The translations under genes were made by a program, and so were the position numbers. 64,000 nt of DNA, from NCBI GenBank assembly GCA_002305545.1, contig DBRG01000019.1, positions 124,001 through 188,000 of the forward strand, read 5' to 3'. This document shows, piece by piece, positions 25,817 to 36,200 of this stretch. The notes beneath the pieces are model-generated. The model ran no database searches. It was not told the DNA's origin and saw only the letters and a list, made by a program, of their open reading frames with translations. This DNA is from Bacteroidales bacterium UBA1374 (GTDB taxonomy: Bacteria; Bacteroidota; Bacteroidia; Bacteroidales; UBA932). Every line of letters begins with the position of its first letter. Position 1 is the first letter of the stretch.

Positions 25817-27181
25817 ATGCAAGGCATCCAAATTTTTTTCAACAATCTCAGCAGTGTGTTGTGGGGCTGGCCCATGATTATTCTTTTACTTGGCACCCAT
25901 ATTTTTCTGACCATCCGGTTAAAATTTCCACAACGTAAACTATTTAAAGGTATTGCCCTATCGGTCAAGAGCGATGGTGATTCCAAGGGTGATGTCAGTC
26001 AGTTTGGCGCCCTGGCCACAGCATTGGCCGCTACCATAGGAACAGGGAATATCATCGGGGTAGCCACAGCCGTTTCGCTGGGCGGTCCCGGGGCCGTACT
26101 ATGGTGCTGGCTTAGCGGGGTTTTCGGCATAGCCACTAAATATTCGGAAGGGCTGCTGGCTGTAAAGTACCGGGTTACGACCTCAGACGGCACCATGCTG
26201 GGGGGGCCCATGTATGCGCTGGAACGTGGTCTGGGCATGAAGTGGCTGGCCGTCCTGTTTTGTGTTTTTACCATTATTGCTGCCTTGGGGATCGGGTGCT
26301 CTGTCCAATCGAATTCCATAGCTACCATGCTTAAGGAGACCTTTAATGTCTCACAATATGTTTCCGGGTGCATTATGGCAGTTTTGGTTGCCCTGGTTAT
26401 TTTTTTCGGCATCAAGGGAATTGCCAGGGTATGCGGTTTTCTGGTCCCTTTTATGGCTTTCTTTTATGTTGTGGGTTGTATTGCTATCCTTATCATGAAC
26501 GCTCCTTTCCTGGGACGGGCGCTGACTTTGATCGTCAAATCAGCTTTTTCCGTTCAGGCTATCGGGGGTGGCATGGCAGGCGGAGGCCTTATGATTGCCA
26601 TGCGCTATGGAATTGCGAGGGGATTGTTTTCCAATGAATCGGGCATGGGTTCCGCACCGATTGTTGCCGCGGCAGCAAGAACAAGGAATCCGGTGAGGCA
26701 GGCTCTGGTATCATCCACGGGAACTTTCTGGGATACAGTTGTTGTTTGTGCCCTGACAGGCCTTGTGCTGGTCACCAGCATTATCAGGTATCCGGATATT
26801 AATTATACAGACGGTGCCCTGCTTACAAAAATGGCTTTCAGCAAGATCTCTTTTTTCGGACCTCTTATCCTTACAGTCGGACTTATTACGTTCGCTTTCT
26901 CCACCATCCTGGGCTGGTGTTATTATGCAGAAAAGGCCATTGAATACCTGGGAGGCAAGAAGATAATTGTATATTACCGGATACTTTGGATCGTGGGAGT
27001 CTTTCTGGGATCTGTTGCCAACCTGTCCATGATGTGGGACCTGGCCGATACCATGAATGCGCTTATGGCCATTCCCAACCTGATATCGTTATTGCTGCTT
27101 ACAAAAGTCCTTGTTAAGGAAACCAATAAATATCTGTGGGGCAACAAACTGGATGCCTTTGACCTGGACATGGTGTCCTAA
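25817..27181 (+). CDS. AGCS-family sodium:alanine/glycine symporter
   Basis: Na+-coupled uptake of alanine or glycine, 454 aa with about 10-11 membrane segments. Seen: the family signature GTGNIIGVATAVSLGGPGA, then ATKYSEGLLAVKYR, and a GLFSNESGMGSAP block used for Na+ and substrate binding. It closes the co-oriented run that began with pncB. Its stop overlaps the PorV-like gene stop by 4 nt on the other strand. Confidence 0.93.
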   Translation: MQGIQIFFNNLSSVLWGWPMIILLLGTHIFLTIRLKFPQRKLFKGIALSVKSDGDSKGDVSQFGALATALAATIGTGNIIGVATAVSLGGPGAVLWCWLSGVFGIATKYSEGLLAVKYRVTTSDGTMLGGPMYALERGLGMKWLAVLFCVFTIIAALGIGCSVQSNSIATMLKETFNVSQYVSGCIMAVLVALVIFFGIKGIARVCGFLVPFMAFFYVVGCIAILIMNAPFLGRALTLIVKSAFSVQAIGGGMAGGGLMIAMRYGIARGLFSNESGMGSAPIVAAAARTRNPVRQALVSSTGTFWDTVVVCALTGLVLVTSIIRYPDINYTDGALLTKMAFSKISFFGPLILTVGLITFAFSTILGWCYYAEKAIEYLGGKKIIVYYRILWIVGVFLGSVANLSMMWDLADTMNALMAIPNLISLLLLTKVLVKETNKYLWGNKLDAFDLDMVS

Positions 27182-28098
27182 AAGGCCCACTCCAGTCCAA
27201 AGCTCAGGCTGTTAGAAATCGCAGACCCTTTTTGTCCCGCCAGGTAAGCCGCGTTCAGGGACAGCCCGCGGAAAGTGAACCCAAGTCCAACGCTCAGATG
27301 AGGCGGGATCCCTTTTTCCGGATCGCCATAATGGCCTCCCAGGCGGGCCGAGACCATCCCGTTGTAAACATATTCCAATCCTATACCGGCCGTAAATCCC
27401 GAGTTTTTGACTAAATACCCCGCCTGGGCAGCTGCGCAGAGAAAATGCTTTTCCCCGGCATGGAAACCGTAGCCTGCTCCCAGCCTGATCTGTGCCGGAA
27501 GTTCATACGGCCCGTAACCATAATCCATTTTGGAGCCGATGTTTGTGGCGGTAAGTCCCAGGGAAAAGTTCCCGGATCTATACATCACACCCAAATCTGC
27601 AGCGAAGGCTCCGCCAGAAGCATCCTCTCCCATTCTGGAAATAACATAACGAAGGGTGGCCGCTGTGGAAAAAGTTTCTGTAATCTTAAAGGCATAACCC
27701 AGGTCAATGGAAAATTCCATAGGTTTATAGGTCCCCGTTATGCTTCCATACTCATTGGTAATGTTGTAGGGAGAACTCAGATGAAAGCGTGATCCTATTA
27801 AAAAGGCGCTTTTTTTACCGATTTTGAAAAAACCGGACAAGTTAGCCAGGTTGCTGCCTGTGGCGCCGGATTGCCAAAGGGTATAGGACGCCGCTAACGC
27901 TCCCTTCCAGGGAGAAAGGGCAGCGGCCGCATTGTTGTTATACAGAGAAAAAGCATTTGCCGGAGCCACCACACCGGTTCCTCCCATGGACATTGTCCTG
28001 GCATCTGTGGACAGTGTCAGGAACTGAGCCGTTTGGGCCAATAGAGTATTACAGGTAGCAAAAGTTAAGATTATTAGGAAAGTATAGATACGCTTCAT
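27178..28098 (-). CDS. PorV/PorQ-family outer-membrane protein
   Basis: 306-aa outer-membrane barrel with a signal peptide (cleavage after LLAQ, about residue 22). The mature start LTLSTDARTMSMGGTGV matches the PorV/PorQ family N-terminus with its SRAxGMG-like motif, and the rest is a run of amphipathic beta strands ending LEWAF. PorV is the T9SS shuttle that hands folded cargo to the attachment complex. The gene lies 7 nt behind a protease carrying a T9SS sorting domain. It may be a dedicated partner of that cargo or a paralogue of the core PorV; the window does not show which. Confidence 0.82.
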   Translation of the reverse strand: MKRIYTFLIILTFATCNTLLAQTAQFLTLSTDARTMSMGGTGVVAPANAFSLYNNNAAAALSPWKGALAASYTLWQSGATGSNLANLSGFFKIGKKSAFLIGSRFHLSSPYNITNEYGSITGTYKPMEFSIDLGYAFKITETFSTAATLRYVISRMGEDASGGAFAADLGVMYRSGNFSLGLTATNIGSKMDYGYGPYELPAQIRLGAGYGFHAGEKHFLCAAAQAGYLVKNSGFTAGIGLEYVYNGMVSARLGGHYGDPEKGIPPHLSVGLGFTFRGLSLNAAYLAGQKGSAISNSLSFGLEWAF

Positions 28099-28105
28099 GA
28101 TTGGT

Positions 28106-30718
28106 TTACAGTTTCACGATATTTCTGGTGATTATTACCCCTTTTATGTTGATGCTCACTGCGTACACGCCACCACTGAAGGCCGTCATATCAATCTGGG
28201 CGGGTTGAAACGGGGATATGTCAAAAGTGCCTTTGAACACCCGGGCCCCGTTGGAAGACGTAATGGTTATCTCTGCAGGAGTAATTTCTCCGGTTCTGAT
28301 ATTGAGCGTATTTGTTACCGGATTGGGATAGAGGTCCACCGGTTGGTTCCCGTCACGGGTAAGCACCAGAATATCAACACTGCAGCTTGCATTTAACGCA
28401 TCAGTCGCGGTAACGGTCATGGTTGTCAGCCCGAATTTCTTTCCCGTGACATTGAGCATTCCATCGCTTATAGCAGCGGTGGCAAATCCCTGGGGACTGA
28501 ATGTTACTGTAAATTCCAGGATTTCTCCGTCATCGTCTGTGAAATAATCGGTCAATTTTACCGTTTTGCCTGCCCCTGTTCTGTTTAAGTTTATGTTATC
28601 GGGAGTAGACAGTACCCTTGGGTGCGTGTTGGGCAGCACGGTATAATTGATTTCAACCATTGTCTTACCACCATAGGGATCGCTCACTTTCAGGAATACA
28701 ATGTAACTGCCTGCCTGTGCAAGCTTCCCGTCAACCTTTACAGTTACCAGGGTATCCTTAATTGCAATTGACAAGGCAGCAGAGGACGGTTCCAGCGCAG
28801 CAGTCAGGCTGTGTCCATCCGGGTCAGAGATCTTGAATGAAAGTGTTTTTTCCTCGTGGGCCTTAAGGACCAGCTGGGTTCCGCCAAGCGGTTCAATGAC
28901 GGGAGGATTATTCTCTTTTGTACGTACAAGTAAGGGTTCAGATGCCTCGGCCCGGTTCCTGGCGTAATCGCTTGCCGTGATTGTAAACAAATAGGGAGTA
29001 TTGAAGTCAAGGCCCGAAACCTCCAGGGAAACAGTTTCCCCGGCTTCCTTGTCTCCAGTCTTCACGTGGTCAAGCTGCAGACTGTCCCCAAGGGCAGATG
29101 AGGTCAGCACGTCAAAGCCATAAGCTTTTACATCGTCATCGTCTTCCGGTACTTTCCAGGTTAATGTTATGTTATTGGAATAGGCCTGGGCTATGATCTC
29201 ATCTACTGTATGCGGAGGGATGGTACTTAAAGAGGCAATGGAAGCAAATGCATCAACCACCCCGCTTCCCATGGAATTTACATATTGTGGAAAATAACTG
29301 AACATAACAGGGGACGCGTTATCCGTCAGGATATGTTTTAGATCATCGCACGTAAAACCAGGCCCTCCTGCGTGTGATACAACCAGGGCTGCCACGCCGG
29401 ATACCTGGGGACACGCCATGGACGTTCCCTGCATAAAGCCATATTGGCCATTTGTCAGGGTGCTATAGATTTGACCCATCGAATAGTTTGCATCACCGCC
29501 GGGCGCGCTAATGCCAACCCAGTCCCCATAATTGGAATAATACGCTTTTTTATAATCCGGAGCAATGGCGGCCACAGAAAGGACTTTTTCGTACATGGCG
29601 GGGTAGGAAATATCGGTGTTATCGTTTCCTGCAGCAAATACGACCAGGCCGCCGGCCATAGGGCCTGTCTGGTTGCCATTTTCGTCATAGCCCGCATAAG
29701 TTATAAAGTAATCGATGGCTTCTTTTGTGCTCTGAGGCAAGTAGCTGATATCACTAAAGCTCCAGCTGTTCTGGCATATGACAGCCCCGTTGTCTGCAGC
29801 GTATTTGATTCCCCCGGCTTCATCCCCTATGCTGTTGTACTCATCCATGATCTGGCATATCATAAGCCGTGCGCCCGTCCCGTCACCGCTTCCCCCTGCA
29901 ACCCCGCATACTCCCAGGGAGTTGTTATTGGTTGCCGCCACTATGCCGGCCACATGTGTCCCGTGTTCTTCAGCCCTGATAAGTGCTGTCTGGGTTATGA
30001 AATTGGCCCCGTATATATCGTCAGTTATGCCGTTGCTGTCATCGTCCACACCCTCCACGCCGTGCAACTCTGCCTGGTTGACCCATAAATTATTCACCAG
30101 GTCCGGGTGGGTGATGTCCACTCCGGTGTCCACTATGGCCACAATAACCCGGTTGTCCCCCGTTGTATAATACTTCCAGACATCCTTTACGTTCACGTCT
30201 GCTCCGGCAATGAATTCGGAACTTATGGAGCCGTCGTTATAGAGGTGCCATTGTTTTGAAAAAAAGGGGTCATTAAACGGGAACAAGCCGCCAGACGTTT
30301 CCTGGATTTTTTTTCTTGGAATATATTCCACCAGTTGCACCCCTTCAAGCTCCGACAAACTGATGGCTGTTTTGGTCAGGGGTCTGTCCTGATCAAAGGT
30401 GACTGTATACCACAAATGAAGGCCTGCTTCCCGTGTACGCGCTTCGAACTTTCCGGCATAAGGAAAAACGCGATGGAAAGAACGGACATCAAGCCCTGCA
30501 AAAGCCTGCTCAGCAGTTGAAGGAGATTTGCATAAAAGCTCTGCCATCTGGCTGGTGACTTTAATACGGGCAATACCGGGATAGACATGGGCAGTATCCA
30601 GCAGTCGTTCCTGGTCCTGATTGCCTGCTTGCGGATCGGTAGTTTTTTTCTCACATCCGGAAAAAAGAAAGCCAAAGATCAGAAGCCAATAAAGAGTATT
30701 TTTCATAGGGAGTTTCAT
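28106..30718 (-). CDS. Subtilisin-like (S8) serine protease with T9SS type A sorting domain
   Basis: 870 aa. A hydrophobic leader runs into LFSGCEKK (Cys22), a plausible lipobox. A propeptide-like segment (about 40-140) precedes the peptidase domain, with triad Asp197 (VAIVDTGVD), His252 (EHGTHVAG) and Ser433 (QGTSMACP), and oxyanion Asn365. Then come an fibronectin-III-like domain (about 505-600), two cadherin/Ig-like modules (about 605-795, with DPDGH and DDDGE calcium-like motifs) and a C-terminal domain starting LYPNPVTNTLNIRTG, typical of T9SS cargo. Likely a cell-surface or secreted protease for protein feeding. A lipoprotein leader on T9SS cargo is unusual. ATG at codon 5 is an alternative start. 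Confidence 0.92.
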   Translation of the reverse strand: MKLPMKNTLYWLLIFGFLFSGCEKKTTDPQAGNQDQERLLDTAHVYPGIARIKVTSQMAELLCKSPSTAEQAFAGLDVRSFHRVFPYAGKFEARTREAGLHLWYTVTFDQDRPLTKTAISLSELEGVQLVEYIPRKKIQETSGGLFPFNDPFFSKQWHLYNDGSISSEFIAGADVNVKDVWKYYTTGDNRVIVAIVDTGVDITHPDLVNNLWVNQAELHGVEGVDDDSNGITDDIYGANFITQTALIRAEEHGTHVAGIVAATNNNSLGVCGVAGGSGDGTGARLMICQIMDEYNSIGDEAGGIKYAADNGAVICQNSWSFSDISYLPQSTKEAIDYFITYAGYDENGNQTGPMAGGLVVFAAGNDNTDISYPAMYEKVLSVAAIAPDYKKAYYSNYGDWVGISAPGGDANYSMGQIYSTLTNGQYGFMQGTSMACPQVSGVAALVVSHAGGPGFTCDDLKHILTDNASPVMFSYFPQYVNSMGSGVVDAFASIASLSTIPPHTVDEIIAQAYSNNITLTWKVPEDDDDVKAYGFDVLTSSALGDSLQLDHVKTGDKEAGETVSLEVSGLDFNTPYLFTITASDYARNRAEASEPLLVRTKENNPPVIEPLGGTQLVLKAHEEKTLSFKISDPDGHSLTAALEPSSAALSIAIKDTLVTVKVDGKLAQAGSYIVFLKVSDPYGGKTMVEINYTVLPNTHPRVLSTPDNINLNRTGAGKTVKLTDYFTDDDGEILEFTVTFSPQGFATAAISDGMLNVTGKKFGLTTMTVTATDALNASCSVDILVLTRDGNQPVDLYPNPVTNTLNIRTGEITPAEITITSSNGARVFKGTFDISPFQPAQIDMTAFSGGVYAVSINIKGVIITRNIVKL

Positions 30719-30725
30719 TACTATG

Positions 30726-30733
30726 CAAATATA
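30726..30733 (-). promoter_or_regulatory. -7 box TATATTTG of the S8 protease
   Basis: The minus strand reads TATATTTG and then 7 nt to ATG 30718. It directly abuts the hairpin at 30734-30765, so the upstream gene's terminator and this promoter touch. Confidence 0.5.
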
Positions 30734-30765
30734 AGAAAAAGCCCCTTGTCAAAGAGGCTTTTTCT
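30734..30765 (-). terminator. Hairpin terminator behind the SusCD-associated lipoprotein gene
   Basis: AGAAAAAGCC (30734-30743) pairs with GGCTTTTTCT (30756-30765) around a 12-nt loop. Both strands place T-rich sequence after the stem, so it could act in either direction. It lies 21 nt past the stop of the gene ending at 30787. Confidence 0.65.
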
Positions 30766-30786
30766 TTTATAGAGGTCTATGCAAGA

Positions 30787-31683
30787 CTAAAGTATGTCGT
30801 ACAGATTTGGTCCGCCGGGCAACGAAACAAAGGAATAGTAATCAGAGCTTGCCCATCCACCTATATCGATAATGTAAACGGCGGGACGTAACTGCACTAC
30901 TTTATCCTGGATAAACTTGCTCTTTGCATCGTGTACATCCAGGGATGTTACATTTAATATATCCCCTAATGCAGAAGGATAATAAAATCCGATCATATCA
31001 TCTGCACCACCTTGATATAGCAATCCTGCATACCAGACTGTATCCCATTTAACATGTTTTTCATCATCAATTACCCAGAATTCAATATAATCACTTTGAG
31101 TTCCGCCCAGCCAGCCATCCCATTCAGCTTCAAGGAGCAATTCCTTGGTGTAGGGTTTCATGACCCTCCAGCGGTCGAATCCTTCAGCCTGAAGGATCTC
31201 AACAGTGGGAATGCTGTACAAAGTAAAGCTGTCATAAAACTGTCCATTGCCAAGTGAAATCCAATTGTATGCCAGGCTCACTTTTAAATCTATAGCACCA
31301 ACCCCTCCTACGGAAACTTCTTCGGAAGACAAGGTGAGTTTGAGGTTATAGATTAACCCAATCGCGGCTTCGTTTGTCAGGGATACTGTCAGGTCAGCAG
31401 CTCCTTGCCCGTCTTCAAAAGTCAGGGTAGAAGGGACTGTGAATACATTTGCTGAAGGTGTGGCAGCAATATTGACAGTACCTGAACCTTCAGTAGTGTT
31501 CCTGAAAATCCTTACAGAAAACACAGGATTGGTAGCAGGAAGGGTAAAGTTTCCAGCTTTATTGATAAAGCTGTAGGCCACGCCATCCGGTTCATAGATT
31601 TTTGTGATTTGCTCTGTGTTGCAAGATGCCAGAAGCACTGCAGACAAAGAAACTACGGCAAATATGTTAAGAAATTTTTTCAT
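30787..31683 (-). CDS. Surface lipoprotein of a SusCD operon, unknown ligand
   Basis: 298 aa with a lipobox LLASC (Cys20). Residues of about 30-140 look like a Calx-beta/Ig-type sandwich (FSVRIFRNTTEGSGTV, LTFEDGQGAADLTVSL); the remainder is rich in Trp and Tyr (EAEWDGWLGG, VKWDTVWYAG). I do not recognise a named domain. Third gene behind a SusC/SusD pair on the same strand (22-nt gap to susD), the usual place for an accessory surface ligand-binding lipoprotein. Followed by a hairpin terminator. Confidence 0.8.
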   Translation of the reverse strand: MKKFLNIFAVVSLSAVLLASCNTEQITKIYEPDGVAYSFINKAGNFTLPATNPVFSVRIFRNTTEGSGTVNIAATPSANVFTVPSTLTFEDGQGAADLTVSLTNEAAIGLIYNLKLTLSSEEVSVGGVGAIDLKVSLAYNWISLGNGQFYDSFTLYSIPTVEILQAEGFDRWRVMKPYTKELLLEAEWDGWLGGTQSDYIEFWVIDDEKHVKWDTVWYAGLLYQGGADDMIGFYYPSALGDILNVTSLDVHDAKSKFIQDKVVQLRPAVYIIDIGGWASSDYYSFVSLPGGPNLYDIL

Positions 31684-31705
31684 AGTAGTATATATATGCT
31701 TTCAA

Positions 31706-33235
31706 TTAAACACCATCACCCATAGGATTCTGATCAACAGACTGATCCAGGTTTTTGTTGCCGTCAAACTCAGCCTGGGGTATGGTCAGTACCCATGCGT
31801 AGGATTCCGGATTCTGTGTATTTGTACCGGTAATTAAAGCAGCTTTGGGCCATCCCATTTCCAGAGTTCTTGTGAAACCTTGTTTCAGACGTCTGATGTC
31901 ATAGATACGTCCGTATTCACCCCAAAGCTCTATGCGGCGCTGGATCAGGATCTCTTCAAGCAGGGAGCCGGTCTCGTCCGAGGTCAGGGCACCAAGGGCG
32001 GTGCCGGTTTTGTTGACTGTGTAGTCGGGGTCACGTTTTGCCATCAGTTGCATCAGCAGGTCGCGGGCTGCCTGTTCGTTCCCAAGGCGGCATTCAGCTT
32101 CTGCCTGGGTAAGGAGCATTTCTTCATTACGCATCCATATATAGTCGCCCGTATAGAGGGTCATGTCTAACCAACGGAACTTCACTTGCTGGTAGGGACC
32201 ACTTGGATGGTTTGGATCCCACCATTCGGTGCGAACGTCATTGGGACCCAATTTGGCATACAGATTTTTGTTGATGCGTTTGAAAGCTGTGTTGCCGTAG
32301 CCGGGTGAATTGGAATCCATGTGCATCAGGAAAGAGGCATAAATACCGGACTGGTCAGAAATGATCTCGGCACCCCACATAACGTTTTTAGGGGTTCTTG
32401 AGTTCATACCTGCAGTAAGGTCAGCAGGGTCGCCGATGCTGGAATTTTTGCGGGCTTCGGCAGCTGCATCCCTGGCTGCACTCCAGTTTTCCATGGTAAG
32501 GTAAATTCTGGCAGCAATACCCTGGGCAACGTAGTAGTCAATGTGTGATTTGTGTATCTGCGGTTTGGCATCTTTGAGCAGGGCAACACCCTTTTCAATA
32601 TCAGCTACGATCTGATCATATACCTGCTGCACCGTGGCGCGTGGCTGACCTTCAGTACCGGCAGCACTGGGTTCTGTATAAATGGGAACGCCCTTGTCGG
32701 ATTCGTGTCCTTTATAGGTGCGGGCAAATGATTGTATCAGCATAAAGTAACTGTAGGCACGAATTACATAACCCGCCCCAATGACATAATTCACGTCGCT
32801 GGGCAAACCTTCCATGGTTTCTTCGGCTGCAATGATGTAGTTGGCATTGGCAACCCATTTATAGTATGCACTCCATAAGTCATAGGAACGCCATGCCCCT
32901 GATGTATAGCGGGATTTGACGTTGTACGTGCAATCGTACCAGAACCAGCCGCTGCCTTGTCCGGACATGATGTGGTCTTCACCCATCACATCTGCCATAA
33001 GGTTGTAGGCGGTGATCCCAAAGCACTGGTGTGTGTTGCCGGTGGTGGACCATCCGGGAGTATACATAGAACGGTAAATACCGTTCAGGGGCACCATGGC
33101 TGCTGTTGCATTTGTGAACAGGCCGTCCCCGGAAACAGCGGTAGTGGGGGAAGTTTCCAGTGCATCCTTGGAGCAGGAAACTGTGGTAACTGCCACCGCT
33201 AACGTTATGATAAGAATACTGTATATTTTTTTCAT
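31706..33235 (-). CDS. SusD/RagB-family outer-membrane lipoprotein
   Basis: Lid and ligand-binding partner of the upstream SusC-like channel; 509 aa. Signal peptide with lipobox TVSC (Cys21), followed by SKDALETSPT. The SusD core shows tetratricopeptide-like helices (ANYIIAAEETM, IRAYSYFMLIQSFAR) and the family end RRIELWGEYGRIYDIRRL followed by IPQAEFDGNKNL. Ligand unknown. 19 nt separate it from the SusC gene, so they are co-transcribed. Confidence 0.94.
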   Translation of the reverse strand: MKKIYSILIITLAVAVTTVSCSKDALETSPTTAVSGDGLFTNATAAMVPLNGIYRSMYTPGWSTTGNTHQCFGITAYNLMADVMGEDHIMSGQGSGWFWYDCTYNVKSRYTSGAWRSYDLWSAYYKWVANANYIIAAEETMEGLPSDVNYVIGAGYVIRAYSYFMLIQSFARTYKGHESDKGVPIYTEPSAAGTEGQPRATVQQVYDQIVADIEKGVALLKDAKPQIHKSHIDYYVAQGIAARIYLTMENWSAARDAAAEARKNSSIGDPADLTAGMNSRTPKNVMWGAEIISDQSGIYASFLMHMDSNSPGYGNTAFKRINKNLYAKLGPNDVRTEWWDPNHPSGPYQQVKFRWLDMTLYTGDYIWMRNEEMLLTQAEAECRLGNEQAARDLLMQLMAKRDPDYTVNKTGTALGALTSDETGSLLEEILIQRRIELWGEYGRIYDIRRLKQGFTRTLEMGWPKAALITGTNTQNPESYAWVLTIPQAEFDGNKNLDQSVDQNPMGDGV

Positions 33236-33254
33236 ATTCGTTTTCCTCCGTTAA

Positions 33255-36200
33255 TTAAAAGTTAAGATTAAGACCTATTGTGTATGTCTTGTTAGGAGAA
33301 TATACATAGTCAGTAGCACCAGAGAAATTGTACTGCGGGTCCATTCCGTTAAGGTAATTGAACATTCTCATATTGTCCAGGGTAACATAGATCCTGAGCA
33401 ATGACACGCCAACTTTCCTTGCAGCGGAAGCGGGCAGGGTATAACCCAGTGTGATGTTCTTGATGGCAAAGTAAGAAGCATCAATCAGGTAAGAATCGTT
33501 GGCAGTGTATTTGGCGTTAATTCCGGCACGGGGAACGTCTGTCCTGTCACCCGGTTTCTGCCAGCGGCGTAAAGCGTTCGCGCTCCATGTGTTTCCGGTG
33601 TACATGGGGTTCATAGCTCCAACGTAAAGGGCATCATACATCTGACCCCCTATGGAATAGGTGGTCATGATACTCAGGTCAATGCAGTTGAAGAAAGACA
33701 GTTCCATGCTGGCACTACCATACAGTTCCGGGATACGGCTTCCGAAGTACCATTTGCTTACGGCTGCCTTGGCATAGTCGGAACTTATGTAAGGATTAAT
33801 GGGTTCGCCGGTCTCTTCGTCTTTTTCATCATATACCCAATACAGTCTTGTACCGTTTGTAGGATCTACCCCGGCAGATTTTGCCATGTAGAATGTCCTG
33901 ATGGGCAAACCTTCCTTGAAAACAACGTTTCCGCTGACGATTTGAGGAGCGTCTTCTGTCAGAGACAGGACTTTATTTCTCACCCTGGATCCCATGAAGG
34001 TGAGCCTCCATCCGAAGTTGCGGGTATCAATCAATTGGGCAGAAAGTGTCAATTCAAGCCCTTTGTTGACCATGGTTCCCACGTTGGCATCGTATCCGGT
34101 GAAACCGGTAGAGAGCGCCATGGGATAACTCAGCAACATGTCCGAGGTCAGACGGTTAAAATATTCAAAACTCAGGTCTAACCGGCCGCCAAACAAGCGG
34201 GCATCCAGCCCGACGTTGAAGTTGGCATTCTTTTCCCACCTGAGTTCTTTATTTTCCAGTGATGATATCATGGCGCCTGTATAGCCTGCGTTAGGATACC
34301 CAAGGTCGTAGAAACTCTGCCAGGCATATAATGTTCCCAGGTCGTCATTACCTTGTACACCATAGCTGACCTTCAGTGCCAGGTTGTCTATCCATGTAAC
34401 ATTCTGCATGAAATTCTCCTGTGTAATGCGCCAGTTGGCTCCAACAGACCAGAAATTTCCCCAGCGGCTGTCCTTGTAGAACCGGGAGGTACCGTCTGTA
34501 CGGAATGATGCGGAGAAATAGTATTTGTCCTTGAAGTTGTAATTCAAACGGGACAGGTAAGATTCGATCTTGTAAGTATTGGAATAGGAGTCAGCATCGG
34601 CAATGGTTGTGCCGGGGCGAAGTTCCAGGATTCCGTCCACCAGGTTGGTCTTCTGGGCCGTCAGGTAGCTGTAGGTATAGCTGTAAAACTCGTGGCCGGC
34701 AAGCAGATCAATGGTATGGTTGCCGAAGCTGCGGTTCCATGTTAACAGCTGGTTGAAGGTGAAACTTAAGGTGCGGCCGTTGCTCTTGGTGAGCCGTCCG
34801 TTGGAGCTGGCGGCGTTCCCATGATACATATTATAGAATGTTGTATTGTTGGAGCTAACGTAGTCAACGCCGAAGTTGGCCGTCAGCTTGATGCCTTTGA
34901 GCCATCCTGCCTTGTCCTGGTCCGATCCGATGGCCACGTAGGTACGGCCACTCACGTTATCGCCTGTATTAATGAACTTGTCATCGTAAAGTGTACCCAC
35001 ACTGCTGAAGTCATTCAGGTTCGGACGGGTAACCCCATAGTCAAGTTGTTTGTTTCCAAGCTCGTCCAGCAGGTCATTACCGGCATCATCCTTAAGCCAT
35101 ACAGGGTAAATGGGGGCCATGAACTGGGCGCTGTACCAAACGTTGGCGTAGGCAGATCCCGTGTAACCCGATGAGTTGGATTTTGTCATGGATGCAGACA
35201 GGTTCAAGCCTGCCTTTACCCAGTCGTTCACCTGGCTGTCCACGTTGGCACGGCCGGAAAAGCGCTGGAAAGAAGTGGTTTTCAGAACACCGTTTTCATC
35301 CAGGAAACCGAGTGACATCAGGGCTTTGGTCCTGGCGCTGCCACCGGCAACCGTTAACTGGTGTTCGTGGCGGAATGCGTTCTGTTGTTCAATCTCGTCC
35401 ATCCAGTTTTCATCATAAGCAGATACGGCATCGGCCCTTACAGCTCCGGTAGCCGGATCGATGACGGTTGCCCAGGTGTAATTCTTGAAGGGATTGTAGA
35501 GTTCTCCCCCCAGGGCGGATGACAAGTCATTCATGGCATTCTGAGATGCCTCTTCCCACGGGTAACCGTTGTCAAAAGCGTAGGTGTTGCGCAACGATTC
35601 ATAGGTCATGTTCACGAAGTCCCTTTGACCTACCATGTCATAACGTTTGAGTGCACGGTTGGATATACCGGCGCTGCCGTTATAGGTGATACTTACTTTT
35701 TCTGATGTTGCCTTTCTGGTGGTGATCATGATAACGCCATTGGCGCCACGTGCACCGTACAGTGCGCCGGAGGAAGCATCTTTCAAAACGGTCATGCTTT
35801 CAATGTCAGCAGGGTTGATGGCATTGAGATTTCCATTGAAGGGGATTCCGTCCACAACATACAACGGGGTTTGGCTTGCATTGATAGATCCGTATCCGCG
35901 AATGATCACCGAGGCTCCCGAACCGGGCTGTCCGGAACCGGAGGTGGTAATAACACCGGTGGATAGGCCATCCAAAGCCTTGGTCACGTTGGATACAACG
36001 CGTCTTGCCAGCTTCTTGCTGTCAACGACTGTTGCAGAGCCGGTCAGCGATTCTTTCTTAGCTGTACCATAAGCGACCACAACAACGTCTTCCAGTGCTA
36101 TTGCATCGGGATACATGATAACATCAACTACCGCTCTGCCATTGATATCTGCAATGACAGTCTGCATCCCAACAAAAGAAAAACGGAGGGTGTTGCTGCC

